Assembly (NCBI GenBank): GCA_018223435.1
Contig: JAGTTO010000001.1
Location: 806,001-870,000, forward strand
Reading direction: 5' to 3'
Source of the DNA: Lachnospiraceae bacterium Marseille-Q4251
GTDB lineage: Bacteria > Bacillota > Clostridia > Lachnospirales > Lachnospiraceae
DNA length: 64,000 bases
How positions within the stretch are numbered: position 1 is the stretch's first letter; each line of letters starts with the position of its first letter. Positions 42,810 through 51,531 of this stretch are shown here, piece after piece. A program made the translations under genes and the position numbers. Under the pieces are notes generated by a model, which saw only the letters and a program-made list of their open reading frames with translations, searched no databases and was not told where the DNA came from.

Positions 42810-43271
42810 TCATAGATTGACCGTCCATTTCTGACGCGCAAAGTACCGGCGCAGCCTTCGCAGTGCAGCGTGGATGGATTTTCCCGCCTGTGATGGCGTG
42901 ATACCCTCCATTGCGGCAATATCTTTCACTTTCATACCCAGCATATAGCGGGCGTGGACACGGCGAGCCTGCATAGGCGGCAGGGAAGAAATGGCTTCGT
43001 ACAATCGCCGTATCAGTTCTTCATATTCGGCTAATTCTTCTTTTTCTATCAGGTAGTCCTCCGGAGATGGCTGCGCCCAGCCGATGGCGGCATTTTCGAT
43101 TCCATCGTTACAATCGAGGGAATAAAACGCCTTATACCGGAACATCTTGCGATCTCTGGCGGCCTCGGCTCTCTTGTCCAGAAGAAACGCTTCGACGATC
43201 TCATCGGACACCTCCACAAAAATGTCCTCTTTGCAAAATGGATAATATTGTTTGAGATTGATGGTCTGCAT
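42810..43271 (-). CDS. Sigma-70-like region-4 regulator 1 of element A
   Basis: 153 residues from ATG 43271 (GAGGG). N-terminal 'MQTINLKQYYPFCKEDIFVEVSDEIVEAFLLDKR' and C-terminal helix-turn-helix 'ISSLPPMQARRVHARYMLGMKVKDIAAMEGITPSQAGKSIHAALRRLRRYF', similar to sigma region 4. Region 2 is short or absent, so it may be a sigma-like activator. It is one of three consecutive related genes that probably control the mobilization genes. Confidence 0.78.
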   Translation of the reverse strand: MQTINLKQYYPFCKEDIFVEVSDEIVEAFLLDKRAEAARDRKMFRYKAFYSLDCNDGIENAAIGWAQPSPEDYLIEKEELAEYEELIRRLYEAISSLPPMQARRVHARYMLGMKVKDIAAMEGITPSQAGKSIHAALRRLRRYFARQKWTVNL

Positions 43272-43281
43272 AGGCACGCCC

Positions 43282-43734
43282 TCACTCTGTTTGAAAAAGG
43301 TCATCATAGCAGCGGCGCATATTCCGCAGCCCCCGGTGGATGGCAACGCTGACCTTACTGCTATGGATACCCTCTCTCCGGGCGATTTCCGGCTGCTTGA
43401 TACCGGCAATGTAGTAGGCGTGAACACGGCGGGCCTGTGTCGGAGTGGCATGAGCCAGAGCCGCAGGCAGAGCTGCAATCAGGTGCAGGCGGGTGGTCAT
43501 TTCTTCTCGTTCCAGCAAAATATCTTCCGGCGATCTGCTGTGTTCCAGTGCGTAATTTTCCAGCCAGCTGTATGCGTCCAGAGAGTAGTAGGCGCGGTGG
43601 TAGACTTTCCGACGCTCATAGTTCTCCATCTCCCGCTGGGCCTGATACATCGCTGCCCATACCTCGTCCGTAACATCCACAAACTCGTCATGCCGGTAGT
43701 GGGGATACATCCACCGCAGATTGATTGTTTTCAT
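43282..43734 (-). CDS. Sigma-70-like region-4 regulator 2 of element A
   Basis: 150 residues from ATG 43734 (AGGAGG). 'MKTINLRWMYPHYRHDEFVDVTDEVWAAM' parallels its neighbour; C-terminal HTH 'HATPTQARRVHAYYIAGIKQPEIARREGIHSSKVSVAIHRGLRNMRR'. A duplicate of the same ancestor as 42810-43271; 10 bases separate the two. Confidence 0.78.
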   Translation of the reverse strand: MKTINLRWMYPHYRHDEFVDVTDEVWAAMYQAQREMENYERRKVYHRAYYSLDAYSWLENYALEHSRSPEDILLEREEMTTRLHLIAALPAALAHATPTQARRVHAYYIAGIKQPEIARREGIHSSKVSVAIHRGLRNMRRCYDDLFQTE

Positions 43735-43837
43735 AGGCTTACCTCCTGAAAATCGGAGAGGCGGACAGCTCGTCCGCTGTCCGCCCCTCGCTGAGATAAG
43801 GGAAATGATCCCTTTCACTTGGTAGCCAGAAAACAGG

Positions 43838-44251
43838 TCATTCGTTAAGCCTGTTCTCAAAGAAATTTATAAATTTTTTTCTGACCGCCTCCACACTTTG
43901 ATAAACAGCTACTTTGGAGCAGCCGCACAGCACACCGATCTCCGCAAGGCTCAGCCCGTCAAGCGCATAGAGCAGGAACCGGCGGCGCTGGGCCTCGGTA
44001 CAGGTGTCCAGAACAGCCATCAGATCATGCAGCGTTTCCATGCGGCAAAGGTATTCCTCCGGCGTTTCGCTGTAAACGCCCACGCCCTCGGTAAAAGCTA
44101 TGTACTCGTCAAACTCCCGCCCGTCCCAATGCCGCCGCTGTTCATGGGCAAGGTTTTCCGTCTTGTGATCGGCGCGGTCAAGAAATTCATAGACTTCCAG
44201 CGTGACCTCCACGGTCACAGCTTGTCCGTTATAATTGATGGTAACTTCCAT
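43838..44251 (-). CDS. Sigma-70-like region-4 regulator 3 of element A
   Basis: 137 residues from ATG 44251 (GGAGGA). 'MEVTINYNGQAVTVEVTLEVYEFLDRADHKTENLAHEQRRHWDGREFDEY' then HTH 'DTCTEAQRRRFLLYALDGLSLAEIGVLCGCSKVAVYQSVEAVRKKF'. The most divergent of the triplet. First gene of the presumed operon 44251 to 40859. Confidence 0.75.
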   Translation of the reverse strand: MEVTINYNGQAVTVEVTLEVYEFLDRADHKTENLAHEQRRHWDGREFDEYIAFTEGVGVYSETPEEYLCRMETLHDLMAVLDTCTEAQRRRFLLYALDGLSLAEIGVLCGCSKVAVYQSVEAVRKKFINFFENRLNE

Positions 44252-44775
44252 CTGCCTTTCCTCCATTCAGATTTTTTGGTAAATCTGAATGAGGCGGCGG
44301 GGAGCGGCACCGGGGATAAAGTTCGGGCCATGCTGACCCGATGTTCCGGCTCCATAGGGACAAAAAAGCGCCCGGACGGCATAAAGCCATACGAGCGTAA
44401 TAGAGTATATTTTGCTGTTTAGTTACATGGTATAGTGCATACTTCTGACCGCATTGCTCCGCTGCTGGGAACAGGCTTTTTTTAACTGGTGCAGATCATG
44501 GATACTGTGAAAAGACGCAAACATAGACACGGCGGCATCCTCCTATATGCCGCCGTGGATTTACACGGTGTTGGGTCGTCGTTGGTTTAGGGTAGACGAA
44601 AAGAAACGGCGGCTCTGATTTCTCAAAACCGCCGCCAGGGTATCTAGAGTAAGCGCACAAAATCAACCTGCCCAGCTACGGTTTTTTTCTTTCCCCATTA
44701 GGCGGGGCAGGTTTAAAAGAATATGAAAAGCCGATAACAGCAGTCATGTTAGCCTGCGTGTTATCGGCTCTGCGT
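44252..44775. other. Non-coding region with hairpins between sigma triplet and ABC operon
   Basis: No gene. It holds GC hairpins CACGGCGGCAT/ATGCCGCCGTG (44529-44558) and CGGCGG/CCGCCG (44611-44636), CCTGCCC/GGGGCAGG (44669-44710), and the variant phrase TTCGGGCC-TGACCCGATG (44322 on). Base composition switches from GC-rich to AT-rich at about 44.8 kb, marking an internal cargo boundary. Confidence 0.5.
44727..44772 (-). terminator. Terminator of ABC/KTR operon
   Basis: Stem AGCCGATAACA/TGTTATCGGCT followed on the minus strand by TTTTCATATTC, 4 bases after the KTR stop. Confidence 0.75.
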
Positions 44776-44949
44776 CTATGCGTCTGGCTCTCTAATAACG
44801 GATATATTCAGTTGCTTTACATGAATGAGCGTTTCCTGTTTACATTTTGGACAGAACAAGGGGAAATTCCTTAATTCCGTGTCAATTCGTATTTTTATTC
44901 GGGTTTTATTATGGCATATAGGACAACTAACCCAACTTGTCTCTTTCAT
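44776..44949 (-). CDS. Cysteine-rich KTR-domain protein
   Basis: 57 residues from ATG 44949. Contains 'SCPICHNKTRIKIRIDTELRNFPLFCPKCKQETLIHVKQLNI', a zinc ribbon (CPxC...CPxC) with the KTR motif that names the family. Function unknown; often found downstream of ABC transporter genes in gut Firmicutes mobile elements, as here. Last gene of the operon. Confidence 0.8.
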   Translation of the reverse strand: MKETSWVSCPICHNKTRIKIRIDTELRNFPLFCPKCKQETLIHVKQLNISVIREPDA

Positions 44950-44954
44950 CAAAA

Positions 44955-46061
44955 TTACCCCGTAACTTGATGTTTCTTTGATATATTTTTTGTTAGTCTA
45001 TAAAATACGAATATCAATCCAACATTAAGGATGATCATAAAGACCGGCTGGCTCATACCGAAATATGTTTTCATATCAGAAAATATACCGTTTGTATGAA
45101 GCATAAAAATCGGGCAAATTTCCTGCATTTTTTGTAAAACAGGAAGGCTATCATTAAAATCAAACACAACTGGCAAGAAGCAGATGACGCAAGAAGTAAT
45201 AAGCGCTGTAACAGGAGAACTCATTTGAGCACTTAAAAACAATGTAATAGTTGTCAAGGCTACAATCCCAAAAATATTCAATATTACAGAGATAAAGAAC
45301 ATTTGCAAAAAGGTCAAATTATATATTGAAGAAGCATAATGTAATGAAGATTGAATGCTTACATTCCACCCCTGTAACCCATAGGTACAGCCATACAGAA
45401 CTAAATTTAGCAGTAAATACAAGAGGTATGTGCCAATTACAACTTCCAAGGCCGCTATAATTTTTGAAGTTGTGAGTTTGGTTCGGCCATACCGAGCCGA
45501 ATAAATAATGCTATCTGTATGAAGTGCATACTCTTCTGAGAAAACAGGAGATAGAGTGATTACAACAATTAAACATATCATTATGGACAAGATGCTCCCC
45601 ATTCCAGATAATAGCTTATCCCAGCCATCGCAATATCCTAAAGTCACAGTTGGACTATTTGGATATGCTGTTTCGAGTGACTTAAAACTACCATCAGAAT
45701 TTGTCAAATATTCCAGAATCGCCGCTTGGTCACGATAAACATGAACAGCAGAAAAAGCAGAATTTTCATCTTGTCCAACAGTTGCTTGTTTTGCTTGGTC
45801 GATTTTTTCTTGCATAGTAAGTAATGTATTTTGAGAGAGTTTTCCTTCAAATATTTCTGCTACTTCCTTCCGTTGTTCAATGGCTGTAAAACCGCTTGCT
45901 AATGCCATTTTTTCAAGGTCATAATCATAGAAAACATTTTGATAATTAAATTGAAAAAAGAAAAAATAGGCAACGATAAGAACCATACCAGCTAAAAACA
46001 ACATTCGTGTTTGCTTTCTCGAACATATTTTATTTCGTTCTGCTTTTATCATTTCATTCAT
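44955..46061 (-). CDS. ABC-2 type transporter permease
   Basis: 368 residues from ATG 46061 (GGAGGT). Six hydrophobic helices; a large extracytoplasmic loop follows the first helix (residues 45-160), then five helices from 'ILSIMICLIVVITLSP' on. Starts 'MNEMIKAERNKICSRKQTRMLFLAGMVLIVAYF'. Partner of the ATPase gene that overlaps by 8 bases. Such BcrAB-like exporters confer resistance to peptides or export them. Confidence 0.8.
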   Translation of the reverse strand: MNEMIKAERNKICSRKQTRMLFLAGMVLIVAYFFFFQFNYQNVFYDYDLEKMALASGFTAIEQRKEVAEIFEGKLSQNTLLTMQEKIDQAKQATVGQDENSAFSAVHVYRDQAAILEYLTNSDGSFKSLETAYPNSPTVTLGYCDGWDKLLSGMGSILSIMICLIVVITLSPVFSEEYALHTDSIIYSARYGRTKLTTSKIIAALEVVIGTYLLYLLLNLVLYGCTYGLQGWNVSIQSSLHYASSIYNLTFLQMFFISVILNIFGIVALTTITLFLSAQMSSPVTALITSCVICFLPVVFDFNDSLPVLQKMQEICPIFMLHTNGIFSDMKTYFGMSQPVFMIILNVGLIFVFYRLTKNISKKHQVTG

Positions 46062-46929
46062 GCTCGGATACCTCCGCAAAATAGTATAAATACAAATCTT
46101 CCAATGTTGGATCAACATTCCAAGCGGTTCTGCATGGTGCTTCTTGAGAAATAATCCTCAGCCGTTCTGCACCATTATTATGTTTCAGATTTGCTGTTAC
46201 ATAGTTCAATTCTAATTCTTCGGCCTCTTTTCGAGATACATCACATTCCCAAACACATTTTTCAATCGGCTTCAAAATTTCTTCTGGAGAACCATGTTGA
46301 ATTAACTCGCCATTTTTCATAATCAGAATCTCATTTGCGATATATTCAACATCAGAAACAATGTGAGTGGACAAAATTACAATTCTATTTTCTGCCAAAG
46401 AACTAATCAGATTCCTAAACCGCACCCGCTCTTTCGGGTCAAGTCCAGCTGTAGGTTCATCCAAAATCAAAATACGGGGATCGTTTAGTAATGCTTGAGC
46501 AATTCCCAAGCGTTGTTTCATACCGCCGGAAAAAGTTTTGATTTTTTCGTTTTTCTGTGTGAGCAGATCAACAACCTGCAACAGCTCCATTGTGCGATTA
46601 TGGGCTTTTTTAGGCGGCAGCCCCTTTATTGCAGAGATATACATCAAAAATTTATACGCTGTAAAGTTAGGATAATAGCCAAAATTTTGTGGCAGGTAGC
46701 CTAAGATATTACGATATTTCTCGCCCAAATCATGAATGTTTTTCCCGTTAAAAAAAATGGCTCCTTTCGTTTCAGTTTGGACATCGCAAATCATTCGCAT
46801 CAAAGTTGTCTTGCCCGCACCATTTGCCCCGAGTAGACCATAAACACCATTTGTTAATTTTGCGCTGAAATGATTTACAGCTTTTTTTCTTCCATATTCT
46901 TTTGAAAGATCATTTATTGTAAGTTCCAT
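46054..46929 (-). CDS. ABC transporter ATP-binding protein (BcrA-like)
   Basis: 291 residues from ATG 46929 (TTGGAGA). Walker A LLGANGAGKTTLMR, Q-loop LPQNFGYYP, signature TFSGGMKQRLGIAQALL, Walker B ILILDEPTAGLDP, switch His in ILSTHIVSD. The C-terminal about 70 residues form an extension typical of drug or bacteriocin exporters. Powers the permease encoded next. Confidence 0.92.
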   Translation of the reverse strand: MELTINDLSKEYGRKKAVNHFSAKLTNGVYGLLGANGAGKTTLMRMICDVQTETKGAIFFNGKNIHDLGEKYRNILGYLPQNFGYYPNFTAYKFLMYISAIKGLPPKKAHNRTMELLQVVDLLTQKNEKIKTFSGGMKQRLGIAQALLNDPRILILDEPTAGLDPKERVRFRNLISSLAENRIVILSTHIVSDVEYIANEILIMKNGELIQHGSPEEILKPIEKCVWECDVSRKEAEELELNYVTANLKHNNGAERLRIISQEAPCRTAWNVDPTLEDLYLYYFAEVSEHE

Positions 46930-47687
46930 ATCAATTCTCCAATCATTTTTTCTTTTTTCAAGTACAGTTGAAGTGTTTTCCCTAATAGGATAATAGATAA
47001 CACATAAAATCCAATCCATCCCCAGAACATAGACGCTTCAAATATAAATCGCTGATGGAGTACAAGAGAAAATGTTCCAGAAAGAAAAATCATACAAGCG
47101 ATTAAATGATACAAGCTATCGTTTGTCCTGCTTTTCGCGCATATAAAAAGATAACAAGTGCAAGAAATATTAAATGGAATCAAACCATACAACACCATTT
47201 CAATCATTGATTTCTGGTAAATATATGCCATTGAAATTAAAATGACTGTTATTAGGAAAAGGTTGATTACTCCAATAATCAGCATACGACCTGCTACAAT
47301 TTTTACCAGCGTTGTTCTACTAGACTGTTCAATTTCCCACATACCATAGATGTTGCTTTTAGATATTTCTATTGCACCTAATAACGCAAGGAATGGAACC
47401 ATAACTGCAAGGATTGTCAATGGATAATAAAATGGAACCCTCCATTGGCCCAGGATACATGCTAATAATACTGCACATATAGTGAGTATTATTTGAACAA
47501 TCCAGAAAGAAAGCGGCAGAAATTGAAGTTGGTTCAATATAATATCTCGCATTGAATTTTTATTGAATTCAGAACTATTCATGTAACTTTTTCCAGCTAC
47601 GATTACTGCTTTAATTTTAGGTTCAGATGGAGCAGGCGTTTCACAACTCTGCAACCATTCTAATACACCATTTTGTTTTTGGGTCAT
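46914..47687 (-). CDS. Multi-pass membrane protein, putative anti-sigma or permease
   Basis: 257 residues. A short cytosolic N-terminal part 'VLEWLQSCETPAPSEPKIKAVI' is followed by six membrane helices. The start overlaps the sigma stop (ATGA). Position directly after an ECF sigma gene is that of a membrane anti-sigma factor, but the six-helix fold also fits a second ABC permease. Not assigned further. Confidence 0.65.
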   Translation of the reverse strand: MTQKQNGVLEWLQSCETPAPSEPKIKAVIVAGKSYMNSSEFNKNSMRDIILNQLQFLPLSFWIVQIILTICAVLLACILGQWRVPFYYPLTILAVMVPFLALLGAIEISKSNIYGMWEIEQSSRTTLVKIVAGRMLIIGVINLFLITVILISMAYIYQKSMIEMVLYGLIPFNISCTCYLFICAKSRTNDSLYHLIACMIFLSGTFSLVLHQRFIFEASMFWGWIGFYVLSIILLGKTLQLYLKKEKMIGELIWNLQ

Positions 47688-48232
47688 ACATTATCGCCTC
47701 CTCTAAAATCAGCCAAATATCGTTCCAGTTTTTTAATCCCCTGTTGGAGCCTAGATTTTACAGTAGAAACACTAGCTTTTGTAATGGTTGCAATCTCTCG
47801 GATTTTCAAATCATAATAAAATCGTAAAATGATGACCTCTTTTTGATAGTCCGGTAATGTGTTGATTGCATATTGAATTTGCGCTTTAAGTTCGTTAAGC
47901 TCAATTTTTTCAAAGGCATTATCAGTATCTTCTATATCTTCAAGAGTTTCTAAATCCATATACAGGGGTTTTGCTTTCTTAGTATAATTGTTACAGGTAT
48001 TAACAGCAATCGTTAGCAGGTAGTTTTGAAATTTCCCGATCTTTCGTACTGATTGAATATTCTCCAACAATTTCAAGAAAACATCTTGTGTAATATCTGC
48101 GGCGGTATCTGGATTGCCGTTCAATCGCCGACAACAAAATAGATAAATTGACTGATAATATTTTCGGACAATTATCTCAAATGCATCTGTGTCACCCGAC
48201 TGGATTTTTTTAATTAGTATGAAATCTTCGAT
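47684..48232 (-). CDS. ECF sigma factor with ATC in place of the start codon
   Basis: 182 codons if translation begins at ATC 48232, which has AAGGCGGTG 7 bases upstream. Frame: (I)EDFILIKKIQSGDTDAFEIIVRKYY, region 2 with 'GNPDTAADITQDVFLKLLENI', region 4 with 'LPDYQKEVIILRFYYDLKIREIATITKASVSTVKSRLQQGIKKLERYL'. A TTG at 48124 would remove half of region 2. No ATG/GTG/TTG exists between the upstream stop and region 2, so the gene either uses ATC or is disabled by a point mutation. It heads the ABC operon. Confidence 0.75.
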   Translation of the reverse strand: MEDFILIKKIQSGDTDAFEIIVRKYYQSIYLFCCRRLNGNPDTAADITQDVFLKLLENIQSVRKIGKFQNYLLTIAVNTCNNYTKKAKPLYMDLETLEDIEDTDNAFEKIELNELKAQIQYAINTLPDYQKEVIILRFYYDLKIREIATITKASVSTVKSRLQQGIKKLERYLADFRGGDNV

Positions 48233-48238
48233 ACCGTG

Positions 48239-48334
48239 TCACCGCCTTCCATGTGTAAAACGCCTTACACTTAATATACAACTGAGTAACCCAAAAGGAT
48301 TTAACTTTAGAAATTTTTCTTTTACTTTTTTCAT
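48239..48334 (-). CDS. 31-residue basic peptide upstream of ECF sigma
   Basis: ATG 48334 with AGAAGGGA. MKKVKEKFLKLNPFGLLSC then ILSVRRFTHGRR; basic with one Cys. Its stop (TGA, 48239-48241) overlaps the sigma ribosome site, so translation of the peptide would open the sigma start. It could be a leader peptide, or an exported peptide handled by the ABC proteins. No family recognised. Confidence 0.5.
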   Translation of the reverse strand: MKKVKEKFLKLNPFGLLSCILSVRRFTHGRR

Positions 48335-48467
48335 TTCCCTTCTATTGTAATTCCTGTTCTTGAAAAATATAAGATGTAATATATGAATTATAAACTTCAA
48401 CCAACCTGCATATAGCGACATTCCACGGGCAAAGTATGAATTATACAATGTAACTGGGTGATGTTAT

Positions 48468-48836
48468 ATGGCGAAAGTTGAAGATTGTCCCGGTTTTGAA
48501 ACCTTCGGCGCAGATGTCAAAGCTGCACGAGAGGCAAAGCGTCTGGCACGAAAAACATTGGCAGAAATGGTTGGGATTGAATGGCGGTATCTTGCCAACA
48601 TTGAGAATCAAGGTGCGATTCCGAGCCTGCCTGTGATGATCCAGTTGATTAAGGTCTGCGGACTTCCCGTGGAACGGTATTTTAACCCGGAGATTATGCG
48701 AGAAGAAAGCGAACAGCGGCAGCGGGTCAGCCACAAGCTGAAACTCTGCCCTGAAGAATACCTGCCGATTATCGAAGGTGCCATAGACGGGGCGCTCAAA
48801 ATGGAACAGACTGCGAAGCAGAAGGAGGACGCATAA
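48468..48836 (+). CDS. XRE-family regulator (element A)
   Basis: 122 residues, ATG after GGGTGA. HTH 'GADVKAAREAKRLARKTLAEMVGIEWRYLANIENQGAIPSLPVMIQLIKVCGL' then 'VERYFNPEIMREESEQRQRVSHKLKLCPEEYLPIIEGAI'. Divergent from the sigma/ABC operon across an AT-rich 130-base gap that should carry both promoters. Likely controls one or both directions. Confidence 0.85.
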   Translation: MAKVEDCPGFETFGADVKAAREAKRLARKTLAEMVGIEWRYLANIENQGAIPSLPVMIQLIKVCGLPVERYFNPEIMREESEQRQRVSHKLKLCPEEYLPIIEGAIDGALKMEQTAKQKEDA

Positions 48837-48863
48837 TCGCGGCCTCCTTCTGGCATTTCTATA

Positions 48864-49163
48864 TCAAGGTTCCCGGCACTTTTCCAAAAGTTCCCGACAC
48901 CTCTGCTGGATTTCTCCGGTTTCTGTCACAGTCAGGTCACGGTCATTTCCAGTAATCTTATCTTCCAGAAAGTTGGCGTATGTACCCAACAAAGCGTTCC
49001 GTAAATCCTCCGGGGTTTTCTGTATTTCAGCGCTGTACCAGTCATTCCGGTGGGGTTCCCATGCCATCAATGTATAACCATGACTGGTCTGAACCACCTC
49101 ATACAGAGGGTCATCCTCCAGATATGCCTGAAACACTTTCAAAACCTTTTCAAAGGTCAGCAT
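48864..49163 (-). CDS. Hypothetical protein downstream of tnpV
   Basis: 99 residues from ATG 49163 (GGGAGGTG). 'MLTFEKVLKVFQAYLEDDPLYEVVQTSHGYTLMAWEPHRNDWYSAEIQKTPEDL', then a helical end. It occupies the slot held by DUF6809 in element B, next to tnpV. Function unknown. Confidence 0.65.
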   Translation of the reverse strand: MLTFEKVLKVFQAYLEDDPLYEVVQTSHGYTLMAWEPHRNDWYSAEIQKTPEDLRNALLGTYANFLEDKITGNDRDLTVTETGEIQQRCRELLEKCREP

Positions 49164-49179
49164 TTCCCGCACCTCCCAT

Positions 49180-49533
49180 TCAGCTGCAAATCAGTTCCCT
49201 GATTAAAATTTCCTCAATCTGTGCCGTTAATGTGTTCATCAGCCCCACCCAACGCATAGGATCACAGGCTTTCAGTTCTTCCGTGACACCCGCAGTCTCC
49301 ATCATGTGAGGCAACATGGTGTCCACACGCTCCTGCGCTGTCCGGTCAATCTCTATCAGGTGCGGATACAGCTTCTCGCTCATCAGCAGTTGGTTGTAGA
49401 GAATGGGGCGATGTTCCTTTAGGTAGGATTTTCGCATTCTGCCGTACTTGCCGATAGAAGTTTCCGGCTGTTCAGAAAGTTTTAGGTTGGGTATATCATA
49501 ATCTCCACAACGAATGTAAGTCAACTTACTCAT
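49180..49533 (-). CDS. tnpV: TnpV family protein (element A)
   Basis: 117 residues from ATG 49533 (AAAGGAG). 'LTYIRCGDYDIPNLKLSEQPETSIGKYGRMRKSYLKEHRP' and '[24 protein letters not shown]'. Most divergent of three copies. Sits between the hypothetical gene and the recombinase. Confidence 0.85.
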   Translation of the reverse strand: MSKLTYIRCGDYDIPNLKLSEQPETSIGKYGRMRKSYLKEHRPILYNQLLMSEKLYPHLIEIDRTAQERVDTMLPHMMETAGVTEELKACDPMRWVGLMNTLTAQIEEILIRELICS

Positions 49534-49559
49534 ATTCATGCTCCTTTGCTCCGTGATGA

Positions 49560-51440
49560 TTAGACTGCTGCGCTGGCTGCTATGCTGCCTTTGCGCGGTT
49601 CTTCTTTTGGTAGCTGCCCGATAGTAGAAAAAACACCTTTTTTCATATCCTCAGCCCGGATCATGGCTTTCTTAGCGTCCATTTCCGCTTTTTTCTTCGC
49701 CTTGATTTTGTCCTCATACCGTTTCTGTGCGCCGCTGGCTTTCCGCTTCAAATAATTCTGATGAAGCCTGTCCTTGCGTTCTTCTTTTTTCCGCAGTTCT
49801 TCCTGTTCCTCCGGGGTTAAAGGAACCGGCTGTAAGGATGGTGGGATATAGCGCCCTAAAAAATTGAAGTAGATTTCAATTTCCTGCGTGGTGTCCTGGC
49901 TGCCTTTTCGGGCGCGTTCGTGGACAAGGATTTTCTCTACAAACTCGTTGAGCATGGTGTTTGTCAGCGTGTCAAAATTCTCGTACTTATCAATCAGGGC
50001 TATAAATTTCTCTGCTGATTTCTGGCTCTGCTCATAGCCGGTAACAGCCTTTTCCAGCTCTGCAATTTCAATCTCAAGTGCATCCTGCTCTTTGGCATAC
50101 TGTGCATCAAGCGCCTTATATCGTGCATCCGGCAGCTTGCCGAGGGCGTTGTCCTCATAGATTTTGCAAATCAGTTTTTCCAGTTCTCCGGCTCTCTTTT
50201 GGGCAGCAGCCAAACGCCTGCGCTTTTTCGATATATCGGCACTCTGTTGAGCAACCTGCGTCTCCTGAACAGTGTGAATAAATTCCGTCCGGTCATTTCT
50301 GGAATATTCAGCGATAGCCCGGAGCGTGTCGGAAACCAATGTCAGAACAGCGCTCTCATTGATACGGTGTTGAGTGGGGCATAGTGTCCCACACGGAATT
50401 TTGGTATAATTGGAACAGGTATATTGAGAAATCCGCCTGCCATTGTTGGTGCGGTGGACATACATCTTGCCGCCACAATCTGCACAATAGAGCAAGCCTG
50501 TGAGGGGAGCCGCTTCGCCCCAGCCGTTTGGATAACGCCGTACATTGCTGCGGATTTTCTGCACCAAATCAAAGGTCTGCTGGTCGATAATGGCTTCATG
50601 GGTATTCTCAAAGATCGTCCATTCGTCCTCAGAAACATAGTGGCTTTTCTTGTCCTTAAAGTGCTTGCGGGTCTTGAAATTGATGGTGTGCCCTAAATAC
50701 TCTCGCTTTTTCAAAATGTTCACGATGGTAGATGATCCCCATCCATAGGGGTCTTTGACCGGCTTTGAACGGTTCACACCCTCGTTGAAGCGGGCAAGGT
50801 GTACGACAGGAATTTCAATCCGGTCTGCGGATAGTTTGCAAGCAATCTGATAAGGCCCATATCCCTCCAGCGTGAGGGAAAAGATACGGCGTACCACTTC
50901 GGCGGCTTCTTCATCTACCAGCCAATGCTCCCGCTTTTCGTCCCATAAGTAGCCGTAAATCACGGTGCCTGTCAGGTGCTTACCACTCATGCCTTTTGAC
51001 TTAAACACAGAGCGGATTTTCCGGCTGGTATCACGGGCGTAAAATTCATTCATGATGTTGCGGAACGGGGTAAAATCGTCATCACCTTTCAGACTGTCTA
51101 CACCGTCGTTGATGGCAATCAGACGAACACCACGCTGCCGCAAAACCTCCATAACCTGACCGACCTTCAGATAGTCGCGTCCTAACCGGCTCATGTCCTT
51201 GATGACGATTGCCTCTACACGCCCTGCCTCCACTTCCTCCATCATCGCCAAAAATCCGGGGCGGTCAAACCGGGTGCCTGAGATACCGTCATCTGTAAAA
51301 TGCGTAGGATTTGGCAGCCCGTTCCGGCGAGCAAAATCCTCCAACATCTGTTTTTGGTTGGATATGGAATTGCTCTCGCCCTGTAACTCATCGTCCCGGC
51401 TCAGGCGCTCGTACAGTGGGGTAATTTTTTCATTTCTCAT
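49560..51440 (-). CDS. tnpX: Large serine recombinase of element A (TnpX-like)
   Basis: 626 residues, RBS AGGAGGT. Nucleophile Ser14 in LYERLSRDDE; 'FTDDGISGTRFDRPGFLAMMEEVEAG'; 'VIKDMSRLGRDYLKVGQ'; recombinase domain; zinc ribbon 'GLLYCADCGGKMYVHRTNNG'; long coiled coil; basic C terminus 'KKKAEMDAKKAMIR'. It would excise element A as a circle and rejoin virD4 at GG. The gene is 92 bases from the element's right edge with a dyad between, the usual place for the recombinase and its binding site. Confidence 0.94.
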   Translation of the reverse strand: MRNEKITPLYERLSRDDELQGESNSISNQKQMLEDFARRNGLPNPTHFTDDGISGTRFDRPGFLAMMEEVEAGRVEAIVIKDMSRLGRDYLKVGQVMEVLRQRGVRLIAINDGVDSLKGDDDFTPFRNIMNEFYARDTSRKIRSVFKSKGMSGKHLTGTVIYGYLWDEKREHWLVDEEAAEVVRRIFSLTLEGYGPYQIACKLSADRIEIPVVHLARFNEGVNRSKPVKDPYGWGSSTIVNILKKREYLGHTINFKTRKHFKDKKSHYVSEDEWTIFENTHEAIIDQQTFDLVQKIRSNVRRYPNGWGEAAPLTGLLYCADCGGKMYVHRTNNGRRISQYTCSNYTKIPCGTLCPTQHRINESAVLTLVSDTLRAIAEYSRNDRTEFIHTVQETQVAQQSADISKKRRRLAAAQKRAGELEKLICKIYEDNALGKLPDARYKALDAQYAKEQDALEIEIAELEKAVTGYEQSQKSAEKFIALIDKYENFDTLTNTMLNEFVEKILVHERARKGSQDTTQEIEIYFNFLGRYIPPSLQPVPLTPEEQEELRKKEERKDRLHQNYLKRKASGAQKRYEDKIKAKKKAEMDAKKAMIRAEDMKKGVFSTIGQLPKEEPRKGSIAASAAV

Positions 51441-51462
51441 GGCTGTACCTCCTGAAACAAAA

Positions 51463-51525
51463 ATGCTCTAAGTGATTGCTTCACTAACCATGACAAAATC
51501 ATGATTAAGAAGTCACTTAGAGCAT
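51463..51525. repeat. Dyad at right end of element A
   Basis: Perfect 13-base arms ATGCTCTAAGTGA/TCACTTAGAGCAT, with an inner CATGACAAAATCATG dyad. Lies between the recombinase start and the junction with virD4, so it is a likely recombinase-binding or operator site and covers the recombinase promoter region. Confidence 0.7.
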
Positions 51526-51531
51526 ATATCA

